Shown piece after piece: positions 25,199 to 36,659 of a DNA stretch of 64,000 nt; position 1 is the stretch's first letter, and every line of letters starts with the position of its first letter. A program made the translations under genes and the position numbers. Origin of the DNA: Epiperipatus broadwayi. Lineage: Eukaryota > Onychophora > Udeonychophora > Euonychophora > Peripatidae. The DNA is taken from positions 992,001-1,056,000 of the forward strand of contig JAQFVV010012668.1 of assembly GCA_028023455.1 (NCBI GenBank). The letters run 5' to 3'. The notes beneath the pieces are model-generated. The model had not been told where the DNA came from, made no database searches, and was given only the letters and a program-made list of their open reading frames with translations.

Positions 25199-25918
25199 CC
25201 CTTGTGCTGATCCTTACGAGTTGACTGGTGTCCGCTTGACGTCACTCGAATTTCATCATTTATAATGCTACACTTAAGATTTTACTATCACTGGAAAGGT
25301 TTTAAAAAGTTCAGTAAGATGCTGCCCTCTCTTGAATTATTTTACAAGTAAAAAATCAATAAAACTGCCAGTAAAATTTTAACAAATAAATAAGCTTCAT
25401 GATGATTGGCTCTTAGCCATCAAGGACATTCTTATTGGCTGTCAAGGACAAAGAAAACTGCCTAATCAAAGAAAAACACAACGAAAATGATAAACAGATG
25501 TTTCAGACCATTTCAAAAGTATTTTTTGACAAATTATAAATTATTTTCATAAAATATGCTAAAAATAAACTAAAAATAAAATTATTTTAGAAAAATATTT
25601 AAGATTTTAGCAAAAAAGTATTTACTTTTCCATAACATAAAATGGACAAAGAAATCATTTATGTCAGCAACTCTTTTTAATCAGTTACTAACTTTCGTTT
25701 TTAAATTTGCCGCTATCGAATATTTCTTAATAAATAAATAGAAATTTATTTTTGAAAAAACTTTGGTTCACTTTGATAACCTGACAAATTATTAATATAC
25801 ATTTTACAAACAAACTAAAGTGAATATAATATTAAAAGGCAAACATATTTTGAGGCTTGAGTGTGATTAGTTTACACTTTTAGCTCACTCGCCAATAAAA
25901 TACTAGCCATCACAAAGG
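25199..25918 (+). mobile_element. piggyBac-like MITE, copy 2, complete (720 bp, TTAA both sides)
   Basis: TTAA lies at 25195-25198 and again at 25919-25922. The left end CCCTTGTGCTG and the right end (reverse complement CCTTTGTGATG) form a terminal inverted repeat. This TTAA plus CC[C/T]TT pattern is characteristic of piggyBac-type insertions. No transposase is encoded. Its first 600 bp are homologous to copy 1. Confidence 0.7.
25237..25244. promoter_or_regulatory. TGACGTCA octamer (CRE-type palindrome)
   Basis: A perfect TGACGTCA, the consensus cAMP-response element, lies near the left end of copy 2. A second perfect octamer lies at 23937-23944 in copy 1, at a different position in the element. 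Occurrence in a transposon end does not by itself imply function. Confidence 0.3.
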
Positions 25919-25950
25919 TTAATATAAGTTCTTTTGTTTTTCTATCTCTT

Positions 25951-26194
25951 CTTTTATTAGTATATACAATCATTCTTATGCTATCTCTCAAATATGTCCT
26001 ATTTCCATAGTATGCATATAAATTGTTGACTTTTTATCATAACTGAATATGTAGGAGAAATGAAAAAATTCAATCTATACAAGATTAATTCAGCATAAAT
26101 ATGATAAAAAGTCACCGATTTATATGCATGCTATGGAAACAGTATATATATTTGAGAGATATAGCATAAAAATGATTGGATATATTAATAAAAG
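25951..26194. repeat. Inner hairpin of the palindrome (about 91-96-bp arms, 57-nt loop)
   Basis: Left arm 25951-26041 (CTTTTATTAGTATA, ATGCTATCTCTCAAATAT, TGCATATAAAT, GACTTTTTATCAT) pairs with right arm 26099-26194. The overlapping frames on both strands at 26120-26315 are by-products of this symmetry. Confidence 0.85.
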
Positions 26195-26444
26195 AAAAAA
26201 TATAAGAATAAAAGAAGGCATATTAATTAAGAAGATAAAACCAAATTTAAATAAAGATGGGGGAGAGAGTAAAGGCAACATTTTTATAGAAATATTATTA
26301 ATAAACATCACATGATCATCATTTCTTATGCTTGCTTATAACCTGTTTGAATATTATTAATAATAGAGAATATATATATAAAGTTTTGTAAAATAAACTT
26401 TAAAAATAGGATAAAAAGTTAAAGAAATTAATAATAGAGGAAAT
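26195..26444. other. Spacer between inner hairpin and right palindrome arm
   Basis: About 250 bp of A-rich DNA lacks a counterpart on the left side. It may be an insertion in the right arm, or the left arm may have lost the matching piece. Confidence 0.4.
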
Positions 26445-26976
26445 TGTATTAAAGGAGTATATAAAAAAGAAGCTAAGGATTTAAAAAAAAGAGTCAATTA
26501 TAAATTTAAAAAGAACGAGGAAGGTTATGCAAAAGGTGAATAAAATGAATAAGTGAATTATAAAAGAAAATAAAAAATAGGAATAAAAATATTAATAAAA
26601 GAATAAGTATAGATAAATAACAAAAAGAAAAGAAATCAGATTTATAGGTATTAAAAATAAAATTAAAAGGTGAAAAAAATATATTAGAGAGTAATGTAGA
26701 ATGATAGATAGGAAGAAAAGGTAAAAATAAAAAGTGATAAGAAAGTAAAAATAGTAAAGAAATAATGAAAAAATAATAATTAAAAAAAAGGGAAGTAAGG
26801 TATAGGGTTAAAAATAAAATGATTATAAATACTAATATAAAATATGTATTATTATATGTATATAGAATAATGGTTGTATGATTATATGTTCAAATGTTGT
26901 AGCTCCGATGAAGACTGCAGAACAGTCGAATTATATATAAAAATTTGCTTTAGAGTGTATATGTGGAGATTTATCA
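26445..26976 (+). repeat. Right arm of the large palindrome
   Basis: This purine-rich arm is the reverse complement of 22946-23470, with the same landmarks in reverse order. It ends at GTGTATATGTGG. The absence of any element at the site matching 23467-23470 (here TTAA within TACTCCTTTAATAC on the minus strand) shows the unoccupied state of the insertion site. Confidence 0.85.
26905..26931 (+). other. Hammerhead-ribozyme-like core, right arm
   Basis: Order on the plus strand is CCGATGA, GACTG (loop CAGAA) CAGTC, GAA. It differs from the left-arm copy at single positions. Compared together, the two copies suggest an ancestral CTGATGA - GACTG...CAGTC - GAAAC. The stem is intact; the bases after GAA are TTATATA, so the 3' part has decayed. 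Confidence 0.4.
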
Positions 26977-26984
26977 AAATTAAT

Positions 26985-29620
26985 ATATATGGATATAAAA
27001 ATAAAGACACTATTTAAAAAGATAAAAACACTTTTTCCACACTTATAAAAAATGAGGCAGATATTATATAATGAGCGTAGATAGTTCTCTAACTATAAGA
27101 CAATATGGTATATACTGAAATGTGTATAATATTATGAATATAAATAGATATGTGGTTACATATGTATATGTGATATTGGTCATGTAAATAGTTTTTATTA
27201 TGGAAAATAATTACAGCACAACACTTCACACAATTTTTTTATTATTTACATTAATTTTTTTTTTTACAAAAAATTAGCTTGGACTAAACTTCATGCAAAT
27301 ACATTATACCAATTAATTATATATGTAGAAGCCTCCCAAAAAGCAAAGGCTCGATTAATCAGATGAAGATTTATAACTATTTCAAGTAATGTCTATACAG
27401 AGGTAATAATATATACACTGCCAAATACGTTTTAGGTTAGAGACTGTCCTTTTAAATATTAATGTATAACTCATAACTTTTTCTTATTTGTGTTGTTTGA
27501 TTATTTATATGTAACCCGGCTGGTATGTTATATATCCCCCGGATGTAAGATACATAAAATAATTGTTTAAATTATTAAAAGAAACAAGAAATAAAGAATA
27601 CGAAGAGATAGATGTTTTGGTTATTAAATAATATATAATGATGGTGAGCAAAATAAATGTTAATGTATATTTCCATCTATTTAAAATGTTTAGTAGATTA
27701 TCAATATATATTTACATGCATTAAAAATATATAGTAGATCATTTAATTTAAGAGAGGTAGGATAAGGGAGAGACCTTCCGCCATTTCCATATTTTTTAGT
27801 TCATTTAAACAACGCGGAATTCCAATTTTTAGCGTTAAGTAATTAAATAAATAACTTTGCCAGACATATAAAGAAAACCAAATAATCATAGGTTTTTAGG
27901 AATGTAATTACAATGATCCTTTTATTCATTTAGTTTTATTATTGAATTCAATCATGGTTTTTTTTTTTACTTTTTTTTTTTAAACTTTAGAATTAAGGAT
28001 TTAAAACATATCAAAAACATTTCTACTCAAATAATATACCTTCTACTTTTTAATATCCTTGATAAGTTTATCTAATTTTTCACTAGACTGATTTATAGCT
28101 GTCAGAAACTTTCTACTTTAATCATTCTTTGTGCAGCTTTTATTTTAAATAAAACTATTCTCACAGTCAATGGGGAGAAAAAAAGCTTTGTTTTTAATAA
28201 TAAAAATAATAATATATAATTCTTTTAAAAATATTTCTTAGAAAAAAGCATGCAAGCATAAACAACAAAGCAATTTTTAAAAAAAATTTTTTTTTTATTA
28301 ATTAGCAATCAAGAAGACTTTTCAGAATAAAAACAGAATTTAAATAAATATAATGTATGCCATCTTCTTATGTTAAGCTTTCAGATCAATGACAGGGATA
28401 AACTAAGTAAAATGAATTACAATTAAGTGATGATCGTTTTCACAATATTATATATATACTACTGCTCAGTATCATCTCATCATGGTTTATTTTGGCAACT
28501 CATATTTACTAATGAAAACTCATTCGTAATTATTATACTCTCACTATTAGTAATCATTATAAGTTATGACCTTTTGTCACATAAAGCTTTACTCCTTGAT
28601 GACAAAAGGGGCGTGATATAAACAAACCAATAAAAATAGTATGCTCAAATACAAACGTAGTTAGCCATCAAAATAAATAATATTTTATTAATAAAGATAC
28701 ACTATATGCAACACATACTTTATATATCTCTATGTTTAATTAATACTGTCGTAAATACATAATAATGGATTTAAAAATTCACGGTCTGTAAAAGAAAATA
28801 GTGCAGATAGAAAAGAAAAATAACTTCTGCAATGGAAATAAATTATTAAGAAAAATGTTTTAATTAAATTAGCTAATGTAGGAGACGGAAAGTAATTAAA
28901 ATAGTTTAATTAGGAAATTTATCTAAATATGTTAATAAGCTGTTAATCTGGAACAGAGTTGTAACTAAAAAAAAATTACATATTAATCGAGATAATATTT
29001 GGAATAAAGGGACAGACTTTATTCTGATTTGCAATTTTGAACTGTAATGCTGAAAACTTGAGATGGATGAAAGAAGTTCAGCTATGAAGGAATATTTCCA
29101 GCTCAATCTACCTTTTATAGAGTTCCAAAGGTGACCTATAGTTTGTTACAGACTGCAAAGGTCTTTATTTTACTTTTAGTTAAGACTTAGGCCATATATA
29201 AGTAAAATAAATTTCATAGAATACCAAGATGTCAAATTATACTTTTGGGACTTCTATAGTTTTTATTTTGAATTCAAAATACATTTCTTTTTTTTGTTCC
29301 ATTTTTAAAAATTCTAAATATTCTATTTAATGGATCATTTTTATATATTTGTCATATTTTTTCTTTTTGTCATATATTGTCTTGTTTCAGTCGAAAAATT
29401 AGTAGTATACGTTGCTTTTTTTTTTTACAATTTACCTTTCTTATACTTCTTAATAGCTTATCACTTACCTTCCTACTGATTTCATTCAAATCTTAATTAC
29501 CCTCAAAATCTGTTAATACTCAAAATAATTTGCAAGATAAATTTTAATTCATGTGAATGCTTTTAAAGGTTAGGAATATCAACTATGAATACTGTTTTTC
29601 TTAATAATTTTTCTCTCTCT
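26985..29620. other. AT-rich DNA, no gene recognised
   Basis: The short frames at 28427-28621 (hydrophobic) and 28906-29106 are not recognised and not supported as genes. There are long T and A tracts at about 27238-27265 and 27958-27980. Confidence 0.6.
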
Positions 29621-29624
29621 ACTT

Positions 29625-30765
29625 TTGCATTATTATTAATATTCAATTCAACTCAATTGAATAAACAACTAATATTAAATATGCTGTATCTCCAATTATG
29701 ATTGGGCGACCAGCAAACAAATATACAATAAACTCGACAGATAACAGCACATACACATACACACACACATATATATATATATCAATAACAATTTATTAAC
29801 AATTAAGAAAAAGAATTATGATACAGATTTTTAACATAAATATAAAATCTGGATTTGAGCAATACAGATAATTTACTGAATATCAAATAATGTTTATAAA
29901 GTTTAGGTAAGCCATTATTCACTTTACCTTCACTACCATCTATTATCTTTATAACACAACCCTCTGAGAGCGTCTTGAGATGGTCAAAATAAGACTGAGA
30001 TGATCTGTTAAAAGTAATAGTTGGCTTAGTAACCTACAGGCATTGAGATTCTGGGAATAAGTCTGCCAATGATGATCTTCTGCTCTAGAACTTGTGGAAG
30101 TAACAGTAGCAGCAATTACAGAAAGAGTGCTCAGTCCTTTTTTCTTATCAATTTATAATCTCTCTCTTCTTTTGTTTTCTTATCTTTTCCTGGAGTATTT
30201 TTACTTCTGCTTTGTTCTCATACAATGAAATTTCTCTTTGAAATTTATTTCCATATATGGCAAGATTTTAGATCTATACAAGAAATTACTGTCTTAGGAA
30301 TACATTTCCATATAAGGTAATTTATAAAGTCTATTCAATTAATTAACATATACACAAATCTGTGTTTATTTTAACTTCCTTTAATTTGAACATTTCTTTT
30401 CAACGATTTATTTAGCAGCTTTCTTAAGTTTATAATATTTAATATTTTATTTTAACCAATTTTCAATTAATATAACTGTTTACACAATCACATGATCATT
30501 ATAATTACAATTATTCCATCTAATGTATATATAACAAGTCAACACTTAGACAATCCCAATATCAATAACAATCAACAATTTCAAACTGTTATCAAGGCAA
30601 CCTTCATTTAACAATAAAGATGGAATCCTATTTATATAAAACTAAAATATGGTTAATGTCTTGAAAAGATCCTAATATTGACAAAATAAGTCAGAATAAA
30701 ATAATTATTCAATATTAGTTGTTTATTTCAATTGAGTTCAATTGATTATTAATAGTAATTATGAA
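29625..30765. mobile_element. Candidate 1.14-kb element with inverted terminal repeats
   Basis: The left end ATTATTAATATTCAATTC, AACTCAATTGAATAAACAAC, TAATATT pairs with the right end, whose reverse complement reads ATTAATCAATTGAACTC, AATTGAAATAAACAACTAAT, ATT. Homology spans about 50-60 bp. The interior is richer in G+C at about 29930-30260, with no recognised protein. A CA/TA microsatellite lies at about 29752-29781. Superfamily is unknown. Confidence 0.5.
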
Positions 30766-33700
30766 AGCAGCATTATGAACACGTTCTTTATTATATTTGA
30801 CCATTGCTAAAGATATTAAATCCATTAAAACCATTATAATTTTGAAACTGTTAAATTTCTGTTCATTTGAAGTATAATCCAATTCTGCTATACTTACATT
30901 TGAATGTTTCTATGCTGATTTCTATTTTTTCTCAAAAAAAGAATTTATAATATATACTTTTTATTTTTCTGCAAACTAGTTCACTTTCTGTCCTCTTTGA
31001 TTTCTGTCATCGTACCAAATTTACCCATAGCACTTCCATACTTTCTCTTAATAGCAAAGTATTTTTTGCAGCAAATTTAGTTTAATATATATATAAAACA
31101 CTGTTTTCCTTTTTATTACTACTATTCAATATTCTATTTTTCTAGATGAGATTTATTCTTGTAATAATACCTTTAATTTTTACAAGGTTCTTTGACATTT
31201 CCTTTTCTTTTGAGTAACTAATTTCTGTTTCTTATATAATTTTCAGAGTTACTTTTTTTCCTGCTTTCTAAACGTCTGTCGATTAATAGTAATTTCTTCT
31301 TAGGCATAATCATATTCCCTGTGCATGATTGAACCAGGATTTTCTACATACAATCACCATTAAGCTAGATGTTCTGGAGCAATAATTTTTTAAAAGCAAG
31401 TGGATAAAGTATATAGGTTATCTGTGTTTTCACATCTTAAATTTTTTAAGCAATGGAATGATGAATTATTTATATAGAACAATTCAATAAACAAAAGAAG
31501 CCATATCAATAAAAATTCAGTTTATAATTATAAACTAAAATTTCTATATATATATATATATAGTTTTAATTTCAAACATTTTTTCTTTTTTATCTTGTAG
31601 GGTATTTATATGCCTGAGCAGATATTTCTTTATTATAAATCAATTGAAAATAAAATTAGCCAGTTGATATTTTCTTAGTATAAATGAATTTAAAATAAAA
31701 TTGGCCTTTCCATTATACATCTAGAAATTCCAAGAGTAAAAAATAACCAAGTTAAACCTCACAGCAAGTTCAATATCATGCAGTTTCCTTTCACTTGATA
31801 ATCTATCATTAAAAAAAAAAAAAGAAACCATGACTTGCTCAGTTAAATTATCAATTCTGTGGAAAAAATCTGAATAAATACTTTTTACAAATTTGATAAA
31901 TTTTTAGCTAATATAAGCTGCCTACATATACAACATATACTCATTAAATCTAATAACAACAGGTTTGTATTATAATTTGACACATTTACTTTAAAAGAAA
32001 ATACACAATTTTTTTTATCTATTTATAATTTATATTAAATCATAGTTAAACATTTTTGTATATGATTTTTAAATGTGATTGATTTTTGGAAGTAGTAAAA
32101 ATCTTAAATAAAAATTAGGTAAACATGAATTTTCTATAAATGACCTAACAATTACACATAATAACTTCCATTCATTAATAAATAGGTGAACCAGATACTT
32201 CCTATTGTCTTTAGAATAATTTAGTAATAAAATTTTTAAGTTAACATGATTACAAAACTTAACATTTGTTTACTTATTAAATATTATTATCAATTAAATG
32301 CAAATTATTTTTATTCTAATCTTACTACAAAAAGTAACTCTTATAAATTAGAAAATATGCCTACTTTTAGACTTGTGATTTTGGATTAATCTTCATTTTG
32401 TCATTAATTTATTCTTAATTTCTTTGATATTTTCCATCCATTCTAAACAAAATCAAATCAATATTTTTATTATAAATTTTCCCACTTCTTTATGTACATC
32501 AATAATTTTAACATTTATTTTTTAAAGTACAATTTATATTCAATTATGCACATGTATCACCATAGATATATATATATTTTGTCTAAATTACTTAAATATT
32601 TTTATCTTTTAACAGTAATTCTCTTCATTTATTACTGTTATATTCAATATTAATAATAAGTTTTCATATCTAATGTATATAATTTTATTATACATCTAAA
32701 TTTCCTAGTGTTTTTAACTTATTTAATATTTATTGCCATATTTATTACTTTTTTTTTGCATGAGTTCTTAAAAGTGCATTAATTACACTCTCATATACAG
32801 TTCAGCATTTTTAATCAGTACTTTTAATTTTCTTTTTAATTATTCTAATTAAAAATTATTCCAGAAATTCTGTTCTCAATTATTAATTGTAATATGACTA
32901 ACATAGCTACATTTTTTATGAAATTGCAAATCCATGATAATACTAAATAAAATACTAGTTTTCTACTTCACCTTTGATTAGTAAGTAATTTAGATTGCGC
33001 TTTATGCAAAAAAGTGAAGCTTGTTTCAATATTATTGAGTTCAGTGCATAGTGCCCTTGCCATAGTGGGTTCGCACATATGGCCTGTTGTTTTTTGGTGC
33101 TCGAAGAATATGGATCTGTTTTCATTGTTATTTATAGCTTACCTGTACAAATAATGATGTTGAGATATTCTTGTTGTAATGTTGGCATGGGTCTCCCCAT
33201 AATATGCCGCTCTAAACGTGGTGAATGTCTAAAAGCGACTTTTATAAAATTACAAAATAATCCTTACCCCTTTTTAAAATCACCTTATCTCACAAGCATT
33301 TCAAGACTATCTCATTTCCATCATCAAATTTAATGCTACATTATTTTTATCACCCTTCAAATTCTTATATTTTAATAACACATTTTATATATTCAATCTT
33401 TAATTGAAATAATTTGCATTCTAAATCTCTACCTACTTCTATTTATAGTTATGCTGTTTAGCTATAATTATACATTCACAATACAGTATACCACCTCTTA
33501 TTATAATATATTACAGTACTTGATTTCTGTCTATTGTAAATTTGTAACCAATTTTTATTACTATTTGCAACCTGTATTGTTTTTTATTTATCATATAATA
33601 CTGTTTTAACTCTTTTCCACTCCTCATATTTCACATTAATTACATTCTGAATCCACACATCCTATTTGTTTACTAATGCACTAAACATAATTCTCTCTTT

Positions 33701-33860
33701 TCTGCATTAGTTTTCACAAACATTAATTTTGATATTCTCAATTAAACAACATACATTAACAACAACTATTATTGTGAAAACTGAAGTCTCAAAACATTTT
33801 CAATTTCCTCAAGATCATTTTTCAAAAAAAAAAAAAAGGCATGCTCAACCACAACTACAC
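30766..33860. other. AT-rich DNA, no gene recognised
   Basis: The plus-strand frame at 33079-33333 (84 codons from ATG, cysteine- and serine-rich) is not recognised. Its surroundings at 33000-33340 are slightly richer in G+C, so a fragment of an unknown repeat or exon cannot be excluded. A TA run lies near 31545-31562. The rest is A/T tracts. Confidence 0.5.
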
Positions 33861-34328
33861 TAGTGATGCCAACACTTGCAAGACTTGAGAATGCAGCTTG
33901 TAGACCCAAGTGTGAAGATGATTTTATTAAAATAAAATGGAATTTTTAAAAATATAACTGTTTCATGGTGACTGCTATATTTGCTGTTGCCAATTAAAAA
34001 ACAACTATATGATTATGTCACTGTTATAGCTTTGCTCGTCTTAGGAGAGTACATCTTGTATGTGTTGTATTGCTAAAACAACGTTGACATATTCAGCCAT
34101 TTATTAGCATTATTAGATAATGTGGAGAACACTTAGACATATTTACACTTTAATTAACAACATTCATACTACTTTCATATTTTGCACATACAAACAGGAA
34201 CAAAAAAGCTCAAAAAATAATTCTAAGTAAAACTTATGTAAAAGTACATATGCGATATTGGTCATTAAATCTGATAAAATCTAAATCTATATATAAATCA
34301 TTTTTATTTTATAGAAAATAAATTAAAT

Positions 34329-36465
34329 CATGTCAAATTATAAAAGAATTAAGAAAAAATCTATTTGAGAAGAATGTAGAAGTTTGCAGTCAAGATGGGA
34401 ATTAAATTACCTTTTTTAAAAATAAAAGATAAAGTTTCCTGTTTAATCTGTAGACAAAATTTCAGTGCCTTGAAAATATGCAATTTAAAACATCTTACGA
34501 AATACATTGGTCTGAATGCATCCAATATAAAGAAAAAATAATAGAAATTAAAAAAAAAATTAAAATCTGCAATTCAAAAACAATAATCACTATTTTAAAA
34601 AAATTCTTTGAAGATAGTAAAAGCATAATAAACATTAATTTCGTTATTTAAAAAAAACAACAACAACAACATTCAAAATGTTTTAATGAATGTGAATCAA
34701 TTCAATCAATATGTATATGCTAAAAATAGAGGAATTAATTTTTCTGAAAAAACTACTCAGAATATTTAATTATTAAAAAATTATGTTATAGAAAGAAGTA
34801 ATAAAATCACAACTAATCTCAGTGAAAATCTATGAATTCAAATTGCAAAATTTGTGACATTTTCGATTGCAGTTTATAATTTTTCAGTTATTACTAAACT
34901 AGTACAAGAGACAATATTTATTCATACTTACAAGTCCTTACTGTGATTGAAAAACTGATTAATAATTACTCTTTTAATGATATTATTACATATGAAAATA
35001 TTTTAAAGAAAGAACACTAAAGACAAGTTACCTCTGGGCCACGTTCTCCAAATAATTTACAAAATTAGCTGTTTCAATGCAATTTATTATGGTGAGTCTC
35101 ATGCCAATAACACCACTAGATTAGTGCAACATATATATATATTAAATACATAAAAATCGGTATTTCTAGAGGGTAAGCTCAACTCGGTCTACAATTTTGA
35201 TCTGCTTGACATTAGTGTTTTGCAGTGAGTGCAGTAATCAAAAGAGAAAATTCAAAAAGGTATAGTTTATCACTAACTACACTGATGTGATAAATAAAAG
35301 AGATTCATGAGTTGCACTATCATGCAAGTGGTATACATAAAATTTACATATTTGCATATTAATTAATTCAAATGTTTGTTCTTTCACTTACCTGTCTTTG
35401 TGCTATGAATATGACCAGCAACTGTAAAATAGTTACAATTGTTTAATCTTTCCTGTATAGCGCATATTAATTAATTCAAATGTTTGTTTTTTCACTTACC
35501 TGTCTTTGTGCTATGAATATGACCAGCAACTGTAAAATAGTTACAATTGTTTAATCTTTCCTGTATAGTGGACCTTCCCTATTTATTAAATACCAAAATC
35601 AATAACATGAAAACCAATATAGTTTGCAACTACATTAGCTAATCACCCCCTCCCCCCAATAGTATATTTTGTCCAGTTCATCAGGAAATATTGTTTCAAA
35701 ATAGTAAAAAAGGATGTGCTAAAGTTTATAATAAAGCAATACATTTTATGCATTCTCAAAAACTAAATCAATGAAAGTTTTCTTCATTACTCTTAAAAAT
35801 TGAAAGTGAACATGAAAATTTATTTTATTATTCAGAAATATGTTGCTCTTTTTTCATAAAGTTTTGATATGATTTTGGGAATTTTGCAATTATATCGAAA
35901 TGTTTTTTTAAAAATGAGTTAGCAGAATAATTTGATAATAAAAGCTGGTTGCAAGCTTTGGACTTCATTATAGATATTATGTCGCATATAAATTAAATAC
36001 ATTTCAGGATCCAAATTTAGTTGTCAGATTTATGTAAGACTACATTAATATATTTAAATTAAAACTTGAAATTTGCAAAAGGCAACTAAAAATATACTAG
36101 TGAAAATTATCTGCATTTGAAAAAGTGATTTGAAAAATTCAAGATGTATAAAATGATTTTCACTATTTAGTTCTCCATTTTCTTTTAACACTGAAGAAAC
36201 AAAAAAAACATTCAGATGGAAGTGACTGAAATCCAATGCAACTCAGTGTTAAAAGAATAATGAATGCAAGATTTTATTTTATATTCACTAAAACATTTTA
36301 TTGATACTTGGTAATGTTTAATAGTACATATTTATATGTGAATAATTATTTATCCTTTCATCAAAAACTAATAAAATTTCACAAAGAGAGAATTAATAAA
36401 TTAACATCCAATATTGATAAAATAGTTTTTATACAAAATTGCCAAGTTTCTAGCAAAAAATATTA
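34329..36465 (+). pseudogene. hAT transposase relic (GTF2IRD2/ZBED-like group)
   Basis: The coding order of a BED-finger hAT transposase can be followed through many stops and frameshifts. Near the start (ATG at 34329), the BED zinc finger reads WELNYLF, frameshift at a T tract (34412-34417), then KDKVSCLICRQNFSALKICN and LKHLTKYIG; compare family CLIC..T.A..KEYN.KRHY. Next come SEHENLFYYSEIC (about 35800-35845), WLQALDFIIDIMSHIN (about 35944-35990; family DLAFL.DI..HLN), and FSLFSSPFSFNTEE (about 36155-36198). The C-terminal dimerisation region follows: VMFNSTYLYVN (about 36310-36345; family IFGSTY.CE) and SNIDKIVFIQNCQVSSKK (about 36406-36460). Catalytic residues could not be assigned. It is non-functional; the family match is from memory. 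Confidence 0.65.
35354..35568. repeat. 108-bp near-perfect tandem duplication
   Basis: Two head-to-tail units each begin GCATATTAATTAATTCAAAT and end CTTTCCTGTATAG. They differ at one noticed position (TTCTTTC against TTTTTTC). The duplication lies inside the hAT relic and is clearly younger than the decay around it. Confidence 0.95.
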
Positions 36466-36659
36466 ATTTTGTAGATTTCTCTAATAGCTAAAATTAATTT
36501 ATTTTTTAAATTGTAGTAAATTTATTAAAGAAAAAATAAATGTTAAAATTTAATAAATTATTTTCAACTATACATAAAAGTTTTTTTTTGTCTGTGGCCA
36601 GCAGAATCTCTTAAATTAAATTTGATAGCCCTTGTTTGTGTATGAGTTTGGCACCATTG

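Larger units (their letters stand above)
33862..36659 (+). mobile_element. hAT-superfamily DNA transposon, decayed
   Basis: The decayed transposase at 34329-36465 lies between two possible termini. The right end GAGTTTGGCACCATTG (about 36644-36659) resembles hAT ends of the type AGTTTGGCACCCCTG. The left end TAGTGATGCCAACACTTGC at about 33861 is a weaker partner (about 11 of 15 terminal positions match). An 8-bp target duplication is not visible. The element length of about 2.8 kb is normal for hAT transposons. Confidence 0.5.

Noticed and set aside
24957-25265. 102-codon plus-strand frame
   Set aside because: It spans the TTAA boundary between two transposon units and is mostly low-complexity; a chance frame.
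26120-26315. Overlapping frames on both strands
   Set aside because: They arise from the inner hairpin and A/T-rich sequence; neither looks like a protein.
23134-26830. TTAACCC/GGGTTAA within the palindrome arms as additional piggyBac ends
   Set aside because: Arm homology continues straight through these sites in both copies, so nothing is inserted there.
33079-33333. 84-codon frame as a host exon
   Set aside because: No recognised domain, no clear splice signals, and composition close to background.
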